Shown here in pieces: positions 43,004 to 53,215 of a stretch of DNA of 64,000 nucleotides. The DNA is from Saccharomycopsis fibuligera x Saccharomycopsis cf. fibuligera (lineage: Eukaryota > Ascomycota > Saccharomycetes > Ascoideales > Saccharomycopsidaceae), in the NCBI GenBank assembly GCA_001936135.1, contig CP012814.1, positions 434,001-498,000 of the forward strand, read 5' to 3'. A program made the position numbers and the translations under genes. Below the pieces are notes generated by a model, which made no database searches, was not told where the DNA came from, and worked only from the letters and a program-made list of their open reading frames with translations. The stretch's first letter is position 1. Each line of letters opens with the position of its first letter.

Positions 43004-44362
43004 ATGAATCTTCTCTTGTTAGACCCATTCGAGGTAGCCAAGGAGTATCCGGAAACCCTTACAAGCACGCTCCAATTCGGTCATTCGCGGTACATAAAGT
43101 TCAACAAGAATGGCGATTACCTTGCCTCGGGCTTAGTAGACGGCACCATCAGTATCTTTGACTACGACACAAGTCAAGTAGTATGTGCACTCAAGAGACA
43201 TACCGCAGTGATCCAATCGCTTCAGTGGAGCAGGTGTGGACGGTATTTGCTTAGCTCGTCAACTGATTGTAACGTGTTGTTATGGGATTTGAAGAGCCAA
43301 AGTGTAATCAGAGAGGTTATCTTTGAGAGTCCTGTATGGTTTGCAGAGATGCATCCAAAGGATCCGTTTATTTTCATTGCCAGTATATTTAACAGTGAGC
43401 CGGTGCTTGTGGATTGGCACGATGCTGAAAATGTGATGGAGGTAAAGCTACCGACGGAGCCATTTATTCCCAGTGACAACGATGAAGAGGATGAGGGGCA
43501 GGTAGAGGAAGAACAGCGGCTGAAGAGACGCAAGAAGCTGAATGATTTAGTGTTGTGTTTGACCTTTGCGTTTGATGCTGGATACATCTTCACAGGCACC
43601 AGCAAAGGGTGGCTCAATATCTTGCAGTACCGCCGCAATGTTGAAGATAGCGATAAGTGTCAGTTCCACACCATATACTCTCAAAAGGCAACAAGCTCTC
43701 ATATAAAGCAGATTGCAGTAACAGAAAAGAACTACAAGATATTCATCAACTGCTCAGACAGAATCATAAGGCAGTTGTCGATCGCCGAGGAGTTTGTCAA
43801 CGACACGCCCAAATGGCTCAAGACAAGAGACGAAGAGTTCGAGATTGAGCACAAGTACCAGGACGTGGTGAACCGTCTCCAGTGGAACTCGGTGACCACC
43901 AACCACAATGGCGATTATTTGATTGCCTCGACCTACGGCTCAGGGGCGCATGACATCTACATGTGGGAAACAACCATGGGGTCATTGATCAAAGTGCTTG
44001 AGGGCCCCAAAGAGGAACTCTTTGACATTGACTGGAACGACAAGCGCTGCTGCATTGGCGCTAACGGACTTGATAGCGGCTACATTTATCTCTGGACCAA
44101 CATCATTCCCCAGAAATGGAGTGCGTTGGCCCCTGATTTTGTTGAGGTGGAGGAGAACGTTGAGTACGAGGAAAGAGAAGACGAGTTTGATATCTTGCCC
44201 GATGAAGAGCTCAACCAGCGACAAATGGACCTTGAAGACGAAACGGTAGATATCATCACCAGAGACAAGGTAGACGCCCGTGGGTTGGAAGAAGAGGAGT
44301 CGTTTGTGATTCCCGTGCGCTACGAAATTGAGATCGAGGCCCCCGACGATGACGACGACTAG
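43004..44362 (+). CDS. SWD1: COMPASS H3K4 methyltransferase subunit Swd1 (RbBP5 family)
   Basis: Swd1 is a WD40 scaffold of the Set1/COMPASS complex that methylates histone H3 Lys4. The 452 residues begin with the family signature 'MNLLLLDPFEVAKEYPETL'. WD repeats over about residues 25-375 follow, for example 'YLASGLVDGTISIFDYD', 'YLLSSSTDCNVLLWDL' and 'YLIASTYGSGAHDIYMWE'. A charged loop with 'DNDEEDEGQVEEEQRLKRRKK' in part is inserted near 160-185. The acidic C-terminal segment, ending in five Asp, corresponds to the part of RbBP5 that contacts the catalytic module. Length matches S. cerevisiae Swd1 (426). The ATG at 43004 follows an A-rich leader. Codon use in the second half is noticeably richer in G/C than neighbouring genes. 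Confidence 0.95.
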   Translation: MNLLLLDPFEVAKEYPETLTSTLQFGHSRYIKFNKNGDYLASGLVDGTISIFDYDTSQVVCALKRHTAVIQSLQWSRCGRYLLSSSTDCNVLLWDLKSQSVIREVIFESPVWFAEMHPKDPFIFIASIFNSEPVLVDWHDAENVMEVKLPTEPFIPSDNDEEDEGQVEEEQRLKRRKKLNDLVLCLTFAFDAGYIFTGTSKGWLNILQYRRNVEDSDKCQFHTIYSQKATSSHIKQIAVTEKNYKIFINCSDRIIRQLSIAEEFVNDTPKWLKTRDEEFEIEHKYQDVVNRLQWNSVTTNHNGDYLIASTYGSGAHDIYMWETTMGSLIKVLEGPKEELFDIDWNDKRCCIGANGLDSGYIYLWTNIIPQKWSALAPDFVEVEENVEYEEREDEFDILPDEELNQRQMDLEDETVDIITRDKVDARGLEEEESFVIPVRYEIEIEAPDDDDD

Positions 44363-45502
44363 CGATAAGGTAAACAGTTGCAGTTGGCCATTGTTTGGCT
44401 CGTGCCTTTTGTTGAGTGAGTGTTGCCCACTGGCAATGGCTGGACTGGAATTTCACTCTTTATCGATGTTTGCATGCGATGGCGCTTTGCTTGTTGGCGC
44501 TTATTAGCGCTTGGTGTTTAGTGCTCATCGCCCGCTGTCCTTGTTGGCGCTTGTTGTTGTGGCAACTCGTTGGCGCTTATTTGCCATGAAAAGTATATAA
44601 GCAGACCCTCTCCCTCATCATCTTCCCACACACCAGATTGTCCTCTTTTATTTCTCTTTTCTCTTTCTTTCTCTCATCAAGCAAATGCCAACCCTTCTTC
44701 ATCTTCGCTAGGTTTTTGCCTGCTTGCTCCAAATGATGATCCCTTTTCATTAACAAGCAACGCGCTTCCGCTTCCCGCTACGCTTTTTTTTTTTTTTTAA
44801 TACAGCTGTGAGCGGCCGACTCTGGTATCACCAGGTGAGCGCTTATATATTCCAGGATCTCCAAAGCTCATCTTGTCTTATCGTTCTTCATGTGACTTCA
44901 GTTGCACTCCTTCCTCAACAGATCAGCGCATTTAACTTTAATAAATTCTTCTGTGGGCGGTTACACTGTTGTTTGATTTGCGGGGGTTGGTTGCACGAAG
45001 GCTCTTTGATACTGCAAATCCCGATGCTTTGAGGCTGCGCTCACAACAAGAGAAACGGCGCATAGCAGCTGCTGCTGGTATTATTCTTTCCGATATTAGT
45101 ATCATATCATTATAACGCTAAAAGCAAAAACGCAAAAGCAAAAAAAAAAAAAAAAAAGAAAAAAGAAAACGAAAAGCTTGTTTATTGGTTCAGTGGCCTT
45201 GAAATTACGGCTGGTTTGGCACCAACATGACGATCAATATAAAAAGGTCTTGATTTTAAAAATTCTTCTGTGGGCGGTCTCTTCCAATTATATGTCTGTT
45301 GTTGTTGGTTTAAAGTTGCCTTGGTGGTCATTTTTCTACATTGTTATTAATAAACAGTTTTTCACCAAAATTGTGAGTGTATTTGTAGAAAGAACATTAT
45401 CGCATGAAAATAAAAGAAGCGCTGCTAAAAAAGAACTGAAATCGATGAGCAAAACTAGGAAAAGACAAAAGCAAAAAAACTAAATAAAATAGATATGATC
45501 AA
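44363..45502. other. 1.1-kb convergent intergenic region with short repeated motifs
   Basis: Unusually rich in short repeats for a region between two 3' ends. It has several GGCGCTT motifs at 44481-44580 and two exact copies of an 18-bp motif, AAATTCTTCTGTGGGCGG, at 44943-44960 and 45260-45277. No ORF with a recognisable product. Possible TATA-like sequence and T tracts occur on the plus strand. A non-coding transcript is possible but not shown. Confidence 0.5.
44481..44580 (+). repeat. TTGGCGCTT motif cluster
   Basis: GGCGCTT occurs at 44481, and TTGTTGGCGCTT occurs exactly at 44491-44502 and 44541-44552. GTTGGCGCTTAT occurs exactly at 44493-44504 and 44569-44580, with a variant TAGCGCTT between. 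Confidence 0.85.
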
Positions 45503-46126
45503 TCACCAACCGTTACCATTACCATGTGGTGCACCTTGACCAGGAGAGCCATAGCCAGGAGCACCATAGCCAGGAGCACCATATGGCCCTGGTGGTGGCG
45601 GCGGTGGTGGCGCATACTGATTCATCCCAGGATAAGCTGACCCACTACTGTTGTATCCAGAATACTGATCTTGTTGTTGGTGGTGTTGAGATGGGGGATA
45701 CGGAGGAGGAGCACCATAGCCTTCAACCCCTCTAGAACCACCATCCATATCTCTTTTACCACCGAGGAAATTGCTGAAGCCACCGGCACCACCACTACCA
45801 CTACCACCACCACCAGCAGCGTGGCTACCAAAGTTGAACCCGTTACCATGGTTGCTACCATTCTGCTTTCTGGCTTTGTATTCATCTTCAATCTTGCTGA
45901 GAGCAATACCACCGGCTACTGCCCCAGCAGCAGATTTCCAAAAAGAACCATTAGTGTACTTATATGTCGCCACTGCGCCACCAACGGAACCAACAGTTGC
46001 GCCTAAAATACCTCTTTCTCCCTCAGGCACATTAGGATCATAATATTGTTGCTGTTGCTGTTGAGACTGTTGAGGAGCTTGACGGTAGCTGTTGTCGCCG
46101 CTGCTGTAGAAATCATTAGCGGACAT
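45503..46126 (-). CDS. glycine-zipper, Gly/Pro-rich protein of unknown function
   Basis: Not recognised by name. The 207 residues have a Gln-rich start (QQSQQQQQQYYDP). Then comes a glycine-zipper hairpin, 'GERGILGATVGSVGGAVATYKY' in part and 'AAGAVAGGIALSKIEDEY' (about residues 36-84). This spacing of Gly and Ala suits two packed helices, possibly membrane-associated. The rest is low-complexity: Gly-rich (GGGGSGSGGAGG) and then Pro/Tyr/Gly-rich, with repeats of 'YGAPGYG' and a Pro8 run. The ATG at 46124-46126 is followed by MSANDFYSSG, and TATA-like sequence lies about 190 bp upstream. A similar layout is known in small fungal stress or membrane-associated proteins, but no specific function can be claimed. 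Confidence 0.7.
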   Translation of the reverse strand: MSANDFYSSGDNSYRQAPQQSQQQQQQYYDPNVPEGERGILGATVGSVGGAVATYKYTNGSFWKSAAGAVAGGIALSKIEDEYKARKQNGSNHGNGFNFGSHAAGGGGSGSGGAGGFSNFLGGKRDMDGGSRGVEGYGAPPPYPPSQHHQQQDQYSGYNSSGSAYPGMNQYAPPPPPPPGPYGAPGYGAPGYGSPGQGAPHGNGNGW

Positions 46127-47311
46127 GTCGATGTTTGTTTGTGTTTGTCTGTTTTCTTGTTTGCTTGTTTTGTTTGTGGTATAATGTTGTGCGAAGTTGT
46201 GTGCTTTGTGATGTAGTATAGTAATCTGATGTGATAATTGTCTGATGAATTAGCAATCGTTGTTGGGTATAAAATAATCAAAAGCGTCTGCACAGATCTA
46301 AATGTCTCTCCGACATGTCTCAATATATATACTGTTTTTTTGTTTTTTGTTTTTCATAGAGTTTTTTCCTCTTTTCCCCTATTCTTCTTCTGTGGGGCGG
46401 CTTCCGCTAAAAAAGACCCGATCCGAGGGGCTTAAGCGAGCATGCCGCCCAGGCGATTGATTGATTGACTGACCACCGCAGTTAATCAGTTGATTAATCA
46501 AGCAGGACGACGACAACAACTTAGCCACATCAACTATTCTAAAGTGACGCGCTACGCCTCGATAGAGCCCTGCGGTGCACATACGTGGCGTTCGTCACGT
46601 TTCGGACCGCTCTCCTCGGACTTTAAATTGTTTCAATCAACCACTCAGTCAATGACAACCGGTGAGTGACCTCAAGTACCTCCGCAAAAGCTCCGCCAAC
46701 TCGTTCCCTAGTGTATGCATTACTTACGCCACCGGATATTTGTTTGTGGCGCAGCAGACGCTACAATATACATAGCTATGATGACCAGCGCACTGGTGCA
46801 ACATGAGCAGTGATAGTCACTGGTACTCCATTACGTAAACCGGTTCGGTCTATTTATGAAATTGAATGTTTTTTTTTGGCTTTTGATCGCTATTTGGAAT
46901 ACACTTTTCACGACCAGTCTGTTGTCTACCGAATAGACATCAAAGATAAATCTAATTGACTTCAGCAGGTACAATTTAGATTTTCTTATCTAGCTCGCGC
47001 ATATGTAAGGGTTCTCGTAATTTGCTCAGATTGCGTTAAGTTTAACTTGACAAGTTGGTTAAAGATAAAAGTAAATAATATGCACAGACCGCAATAACGC
47101 TAATATTAAGAAAGTTGTGCTGTCTTTTCATGTTTGGCCGTGCAATGTGATGCGTAAACCTGTCTGGGCTTATAGGAGAGGTCCTGAAATTCTTACTTTA
47201 TTTTATTTGAAGATAAAAGCTATAAAAGGATATAATATTGGAACTATATACACAAAGCCAAAAATTAAAGATAAAAATTAAAGATAAAAAATAAATAAAT
47301 AAATAAATAAA
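46127..47311. other. 1.2-kb intergenic region
   Basis: Begins with the promoter of the glycine-zipper gene, including TATATATA near 46324-46331 and a third near-copy of the TTCTTCTGTGGGGCGG motif at 46385-46400. Two CGGAC blocks lie near 46603-46620. The remainder is the AT-rich 3' flank of the OPT gene. No other gene seen. Confidence 0.5.
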
Positions 47312-49900
47312 TCAAGGAAAATCACCAAGTCGTTTACCAAAATATCCATCCGGCGCTGTCAGTGGATCCAACAATGTTCCACCTTCACCATCAAGGCCTG
47401 CATTAGATACAGTATTGCCCCACCACTCGAGATCTTTAGCTTTATATTGCACTGCAAAGAAAATGATAATTGCTGATAACGCCATCCCGGAATTCAAAGC
47501 TGCCGACAAGACAAAATTGTACTTTTCCCACCATCCGGTATATCTATTTTTGATGAAACGGTTAAATACATAATTGACGTAGTATCCCCCAAGGAAGAAT
47601 GAAATATTGTTTGGTGCAAAATTGAGGAAACCACCAATGATAAGGGTTGGTTGAAAATAGGTTGTTTGCTTTGGGAAGGCCACTTTAACTGCAATAAAGA
47701 AAACAGCAAGCAAGGCGCCGATTAAAAAGCACCATTTCAACATTGGATACAAGCCATCAAACACACGTTTAGGACCAACCACACCCCAAATCACAGAAGA
47801 TGAGTAAAATGTCTTTTCGCCTTGACAAGTGAACTTGTTGGCTTGTTTGGGATAGCAAAAGTCATCAATGTTAGACATAGAAAAGTTCAATACTGCCAAA
47901 ACAACAATGATTTGCAATATGGTAGAAATTATTTGTCCTCTGAATATGGCTCTTGGTGGAATTTTGGCATAATGGGCCATTTTTTGGTCACTAATGAAAT
48001 TTTCTGCTTGTCCATCAATGTTATAACCCAAGGCCTTCAAAGTCATTAATGCATCTCCATTACCTGGAAGTGCATAGCCAACAATTAATTCAACAAGGAC
48101 ATTAAGACCAAAAGAAAATCCAGTGACTGCATAAATCAAGGTCAAAGGAATCAAAAACACAAAATTAATACCCACAGTAAAGAAAATACCCCAAACAGGT
48201 GTGTTAGCTGGGTATAATTTCACACATAAAATACCAAACACAATTGATAAGACTAAAATCACCAAAAACCACCAATCTGGGGTTTCTTTATATTTTGCCA
48301 TCATTCTGGAGTGCGGATCTTTAAAATCGTGGAAGTTTGATCTGCCAAAATGAGCGAACGCATTTTTCAAAGACTTTAGCGAAGCCCAAATTGGTTTTCT
48401 TTCAAGATAGCAAGTGTAAATGATACTGAAAGGATAAATTGCAAAAAAAGCCCCATACATCACTAAATTGCCTGCTGAGTAGTATGGTGGACCATATTTC
48501 TTATATTTTTCAGCATCCAAAAGCCCATTGGTGATAACTTTTTGAACTGAGTAAGAATCACCAGTATTACTAAAGATACCATTGTCGTCGATTGGCATAT
48601 ATGAACTCCAATAGTAATTGGTATAGTAAACCCCAACAATGGAAAAGAAACCAAGGAAAGTGCCAATAATTTGATTGGTGTAAGAGTAGAATGGAATGGC
48701 CAATGGTGTGTTGGTACTCAAAATGTTCCAGTCAAACGTCGAAACGGGGTTCAAACCAAGACCAGAAACACTACCTGTGATCACTGCAAGATTGAAGTTA
48801 TCCGGCTTTATCCAAGTTATCCAATTAAAGTATGAAAGTGCTTGAAACAAGTAGTCAGGTAACCAAAAGTATAAGAATGAGCCGAGGGCAATATAAAAGA
48901 AAAAATTTTAACGGCTGATTTTCCAACCATTGATAACTTCACTTTTCTCAGGTCGTAACAATGCTTGGTTTAATGCCAAAGTTGGGAACAATGAAGGCCA
49001 GACTGCTCTAGTTGGGTAAATAACAACTTTTCTTAATATACCAGCGAAACCAAACCCAAGAAGTTGTGTGGAAAGTGCTAATAGAATTTCATAGCCAATA
49101 TTGATCCATTTAGAACCATAAAATACATCAAGCTTTTGAACAATAATGTTGGAAGCAACGTAAACCCCATTAAGGACCACATTGAAACAAATAGTAGCAA
49201 ACATTTGTTCTTTGTAGTGCCAAGGGCCTGGATTTAAAGAATGTCTAGTACCAAAGACTGTAATACCCCAATCTGGCAACACGAATTCCAAAAATTTACC
49301 GCAAGGGTAAAGCAACATTTGACAAACAGCAGAGTTCAACGTAATTGAAGGAAATCTATGACTGAAAAACTCATTGACCCCAGCACCAATAATGGTCCAG
49401 AAAAAGGCCAAAAAGTAAGCACGGATAGTCTCCACTGGTATGTTAGGGTCATCAATAGGTGAAGAAACAGCTCTGACTTCAGGGTATGGTGAAAAATATT
49501 CATTTAAACCAGCAATCAACTTTGTTTGAAAAGCCCAATCTTCAGGAGTCATGTCAGAATTGGCCTCAAGACCTTGGATGAGTTTCTGGGCAAGTGTATA
49601 GTCGTCTTCTGGAAAATTTGGGTCTTGATCATGATATTCAAGAACATCGTTCAAAATTTGAAGAGCTTTAGATATTGGCAATTCGTCAATATTGCGAAAT
49701 AAATACTCCGCGTCTTCAACTTGCTGTTCTTTGTCTGTATCCCCTAATACATGACCATGGCCTAATTTTTCATAAACTAAGTGCTTGTGAAATTGGTCAA
49801 AAAAGCCAACAAACTCTTCTGGACCATACTCGTTGCTGTTGGTGTAGTTTATATTGAGTCCTTTTTCACCAGAGGAACTAACATTTTTTTCAACGGACAT
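47312..49900 (-). pseudogene. OPT-family oligopeptide transporter (OPT2-like) with an in-frame stop
   Basis: Oligopeptide transporters of this family are proton-coupled plasma-membrane or Golgi carriers of small peptides and glutathione. Read on the minus strand from the ATG at 49900, the frame covers 330 codons and then meets TAA at 48908-48910. The same frame continues without shift for 531 more codons to TGA at 47312. Both parts match S. cerevisiae Opt2 end to end (877 residues): 'SPYPEVRAV' and 'DDPNIPVETIRAYFLAFFW' before the stop, and 'NWITWIKPDNFNLA', 'NTPVWGIFF' and 'YALPGNGDALMTLKALGYN' after it. The stop falls where relatives have Tyr in 'SRYKFFF'. One base change explains it. Nothing else is broken, so this is a recent null allele, a read-through gene or a sequence error. 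Confidence 0.88.
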
Positions 49901-50728
49901 TTTCAATGCTGTGCGCTGTTATCCGCCAACCTGAAAAGACGGCAAAATTGAGCTGCTATCGGTAAATATCAGAAAATAAATGCAACTATAAAATATAAAA
50001 AAGTGAGCTATTCTTTAAGAATCTATCACATAAATATTGAACTTTTGAAAATGGTTAAGGTAGCGACAAACACGATATTAAATAAATCATTTCGCCGATC
50101 CAAGAGAAGTCCACAAGATCCACTCTGCCGCCCATTATTATGCAGTTACAAAAGTAATTTACACATTTAGGTGTTTCTTGTTCAAACTAAATATTTGTCA
50201 AGGTAAAAGCTCACTACTCTATGAACAATTTAGGTAAAGCGGCAGCAACATAAGATACACTTCTCACTTTCCACTTCGAATGAATTGGGAAATATAGTAA
50301 GGTGCCAGTCCCAAGCTTATCTCTTTGCCATTCAAGCGTGACACATCGTAACTTGCATCTGCAAACAATAATTTATTGCAGCTGTACAGCTTTCAATCGT
50401 ATCGCATAATATGCGGTGTCCCCAAAGAACACAAACGCATGCAGCCACGACCACTGCATGTTGGACAAACACAAAGCCGGCGGAACTGGAAAACAGCAGC
50501 ATGGTACTTAGCATTGCATTGTACTAATCGAACTGTGGGCATTTTTCGTACATGAAACGACAGAGGATGGTGCGGGATCAGAAGAATGAAATATGAAATA
50601 GAATAGCAGCGCGCGGAGATAAGCAATATGTGTGGCATCTGCAACCTCAGAGAGATGGGGGCATAATCAAAATTGTGGTTCCAGACAATATAGCCATGGA
50701 AAACTATAAGCTACTGGAGGGACAACAA

Positions 50729-50763
<35 letters not shown>

Positions 50764-51137
50764 TGGTATCTTAGCATATCTCATAGCGGAGATCAAGGTT
50801 TCGTGGAATCAACAATTGGTCTGGGGAATATTCATCACAAGCTATCAATGAAGTATTTCTGGGCACTAACGTAGCCAAGCTTCTGTATGGAGTGCTTTTG
50901 AAGATTGCCGTTTAGATCCAAGCAGGCTAATATAGTCTGAAAATCAAATTTTAGTGAATTCTCGCGTGATAGCTGAACAATAGAAAAAAATTGGTACTTT
51001 TACTTTGAGGTGTATAACAGGTGTGTAACAAATTTAATAACAGGTGTATATATTTCCTGATTGGTGCAGCCACCCTTACTTTTTCCGAACAGCCTCTTTA
51101 AGGCCAAATCGCAAGCTCTCTGACTTGCAAGAAGTCT

Positions 51138-51168
<31 letters not shown>

Positions 51169-51179
51169 CGAGCAACCTC
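49901..51179. other. 1.3-kb non-coding stretch upstream of the OPT gene
   Basis: The OPT promoter lies at the left. A 32-base A run is at 50730-50761 and a 30-base T run at 51140-51169. Short open frames lack ATG starts or recognisable sequence. The right end may already belong to the LINE fragment that starts near 51180. Confidence 0.55.
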
Positions 51180-52351
51180 TTCTCTTTTGAAGCAGTTCCG
51201 CCTTACCCTTAAAGCACAGGCTTTCGCAGATGATGTTACAGTTCTCTCTCTGACAACAATGACTTGTCAACATGCTTGGAGATTATCACGCAGTGTGAAT
51301 TTTGTTCTGGCAGTCGCTTAAACCATGCCAAATCATCTATTTTGATTTCAGGCCATCAGCATGCAGAAGGTCTAGCAATTTTGCCGAGCATCTATAGAAA
51401 TATTCCAATCATGAAGATGTCATATCTTCGTCCTCCTCAGATAAAGTACTTGGGTATTAATCTGGGATTTCAGGAAGAAGATATGGGAAAAAGTTTGGAA
51501 AAAAAGCTAAATTACAAATATCGTATCACCAAAATGTCATATCTACCGCTGCATCACAAATTCATTGGATATAATACATACATCATTTCTCGAAAATTTT
51601 ACCGCGAAACTATGTGTCCCCTAACACCAAATCAGATACGAATGCTAGAGCAATCTTTCATTAGGCAATGCCATAAGGTGGCACATATATCAATGGATAC
51701 TTCAAAAACATCGAGGAAATTTGGAGGTTTCGAAATGACAGGTCTAAACAGTCAGATTCGTTACATCAAGGCTAAATATCTAAATAATATTCTCTTTGAA
51801 AAAGAGCCATCGAGTGTTTCTGAAAGCAGAAAGATTGATCATCAAAAGTTTCGAGTTAATTACCAGCCACAATCCCGTAGCTCCTATTCAAACCTTGGAT
51901 GCTGACAAAATAGCACATAGTGTAGTGGCTCAATACTTGCCGCCTTCGGATCTACCATCTGAACGACTTAACACGGCGTTCCACCATGGCAGCCGTCAAA
52001 AACAAGCAAACGTAGAACAGCTGAAATACTCAAAAAGATTACAGTCTTTCTGCCCAACAAGTGATGACCAAAAAAGGCATTTTGCTTTACCAGATGGAAA
52101 GTGGTCCGTGCTGTTGCCGTTCTTACCAAGATCCACTCCTCCATGGCAAAGCACACCACCCTAACCTTTACGTTTTGGGATGCCAACTTTCTCAAGCCAT
52201 ATGGAAGAAAACCGAACCTGGCGTTCCTTTAAAGCGGAGTTTGCTTGTACATCTAGTCCAAAATACAAGTCTTATGCTCAAAATTGACCGCTTCCTATTT
52301 TTCTCATCATTTATTTTATCTATCCTTTCTATTACTAATCTAGGTTTTTAG
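51180..52351 (+). mobile_element. degenerate LINE (non-LTR) retrotransposon fragment, RT C-terminal part
   Basis: A block at 51220-51252 encodes AFADDVTVLSL, the YADD-type active-site motif of LINE reverse transcriptases. The frame then shifts. 51264-51905 continues with 'SGSRLNHAKSSILISG', and 'YLGINLGF' follows, both typical of LINE RT thumb regions. Two further frames carry the C-terminal part, ending with 'LGCQLSQAIWKKTEPG' near 52180-52220, the H-x4-C and Trp region of the terminal zinc knuckle. At least three frameshifts break the coding region, and everything 5' of the FADD motif is missing. The order and orientation match L1-clade Zorro-like elements of Candida yeasts; that family name is inferred. 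Confidence 0.8.
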
Positions 52352-52544
52352 TGAGTAAAAATCTATCGGGATGCTGATGTCTCAGGGTTTATGGTTATTG
52401 TTTCTAAAAGTCTTATATTTCTAATATAACTAAATAGTAATAAATATATAACAATATTGGGTTGAATCGTATACAAATAATAAGCAGACTGAATAAAACA
52501 CATGGTAGCGTTGAGCAATTAATAGTAGTAAATATGCAATATTT

Positions 52545-52665
52545 CTCATACCAAACATTTTATTACTGTTTATACGATATATATAAGTCTATAAGACTAT
52601 ATAGGGGTGGTGTACAGTATGGTTGAGACCTTTTTTTTTCACACATTTTTTTTTTCACACACCTA
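52545..52665 (-). repeat. dispersed repeat, degenerate copy E
   Basis: On the minus strand 'CTATATAGTCTTATAGACTT' and 'ATCGTATAAACAGTAATAAA' resemble the 3' part of the 54.8-kb copy. T-rich stretches with CACACA at 52628-52665 correspond to its A-rich GTGTG end. Low identity; borders approximate. Confidence 0.45.
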
Positions 52666-52667
52666 TG

Positions 52668-52712
52668 TGATTTATATAGTTTTAGTAAATTGATATTTAT
52701 GTTAAAAAAACA
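52668..52712 (+). repeat. dispersed repeat, 3'-end copy D next to tRNA-Pro
   Basis: 'AAATTGATATTTATGTTAAA' followed by A-rich sequence resembles the ends at 13140-13166 and 54870-54909. It stops about 14 bp before the tRNA-Pro 5' end. Confidence 0.45.
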
Positions 52713-52725
52713 AAAAATCAATGTT

Positions 52726-52831
52726 GGCCGCATGGTCTAGAGGTATGATTCTCGCTTTGGGTAGCGAGCTCGGGTTCACTCGAGCTTACCGAACATGTGA
52801 GAGGTCCAGGGTTCAATTCCCTGTGTGGCCC
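52726..52831 (+). tRNA. tRNA-Pro(UGG) with intron
   Basis: The acceptor GGCCGCA pairs with TGTGGCC, and C is the discriminator. The A-box region TGGTCTAGAGG is followed by anticodon stem CTCGC/GTGAG. Anticodon TGG is at 52758-52760. An intron of about 34 bases (52762-52795) follows the base 3' to the anticodon. The T arm CAGGG-TTCAATT-CCCTG is intact. The mature length is 72 nt, as in other yeast tRNA-Pro(UGG). Confidence 0.95.
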
Positions 52832-52841
52832 AACATTTAAC

Positions 52842-52847
52842 TTTTTT
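52842..52847 (+). terminator. Pol III terminator of tRNA-Pro(UGG)
   Basis: Six consecutive T, 11 bases past the tRNA 3' end. Confidence 0.8.
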
Positions 52848-53144
52848 GTATTCAGGGTACCAAGATACATAATATGTGTACTTACCTGAGTGTATAAAAT
52901 TTTTTTTCTATCTTCTATTTTACTTAACGATACAAGATAAAATATCTGATTGTATATATCCATAGCAGTGCGTACCCCGCAGGTTCCCATATGCTGAAAC
53001 AGTGCATTCCTTTGTAAAAATTCACAAGCTGATTGGAGGAGTTTTATACAACAAAAATTCTTTATTAATCGCGTTGGTCAGCAATAAGCATAAAAAATTT
53101 TCTTTGGTTATTGATTATAGGTTTCATTGAATAACCACCCCCAC

Positions 53145-53215
53145 CCCCTTTTTTTTCGCACAAGATTGATTTCTGATAGAGATTATAATCTTGTAAGCTT
53201 AATATCAAAACTATA
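53145..53215 (-). repeat. dispersed repeat, copy F (degenerate)
   Basis: On the plus strand a T run followed by CGCACAAGATTGATTT and ATTATAATCTTGTAAGCTTA resembles the reverse complement of the 54.8-kb copy end. Divergent; borders approximate. Confidence 0.45.

Noticed and set aside
46601-46620. CGG-N11-CGG direct repeat as a Zn2Cys6 factor site
   Set aside because: The spacing does not match a well-known direct-repeat factor, and a single occurrence is not convincing.
52878-52888. GTACTTACCTG resembling the 5' end of U1 snRNA
   Set aside because: The following sequence does not continue as U1; there is no Sm site or U1 stem I. Taken as chance just downstream of tRNA-Pro.
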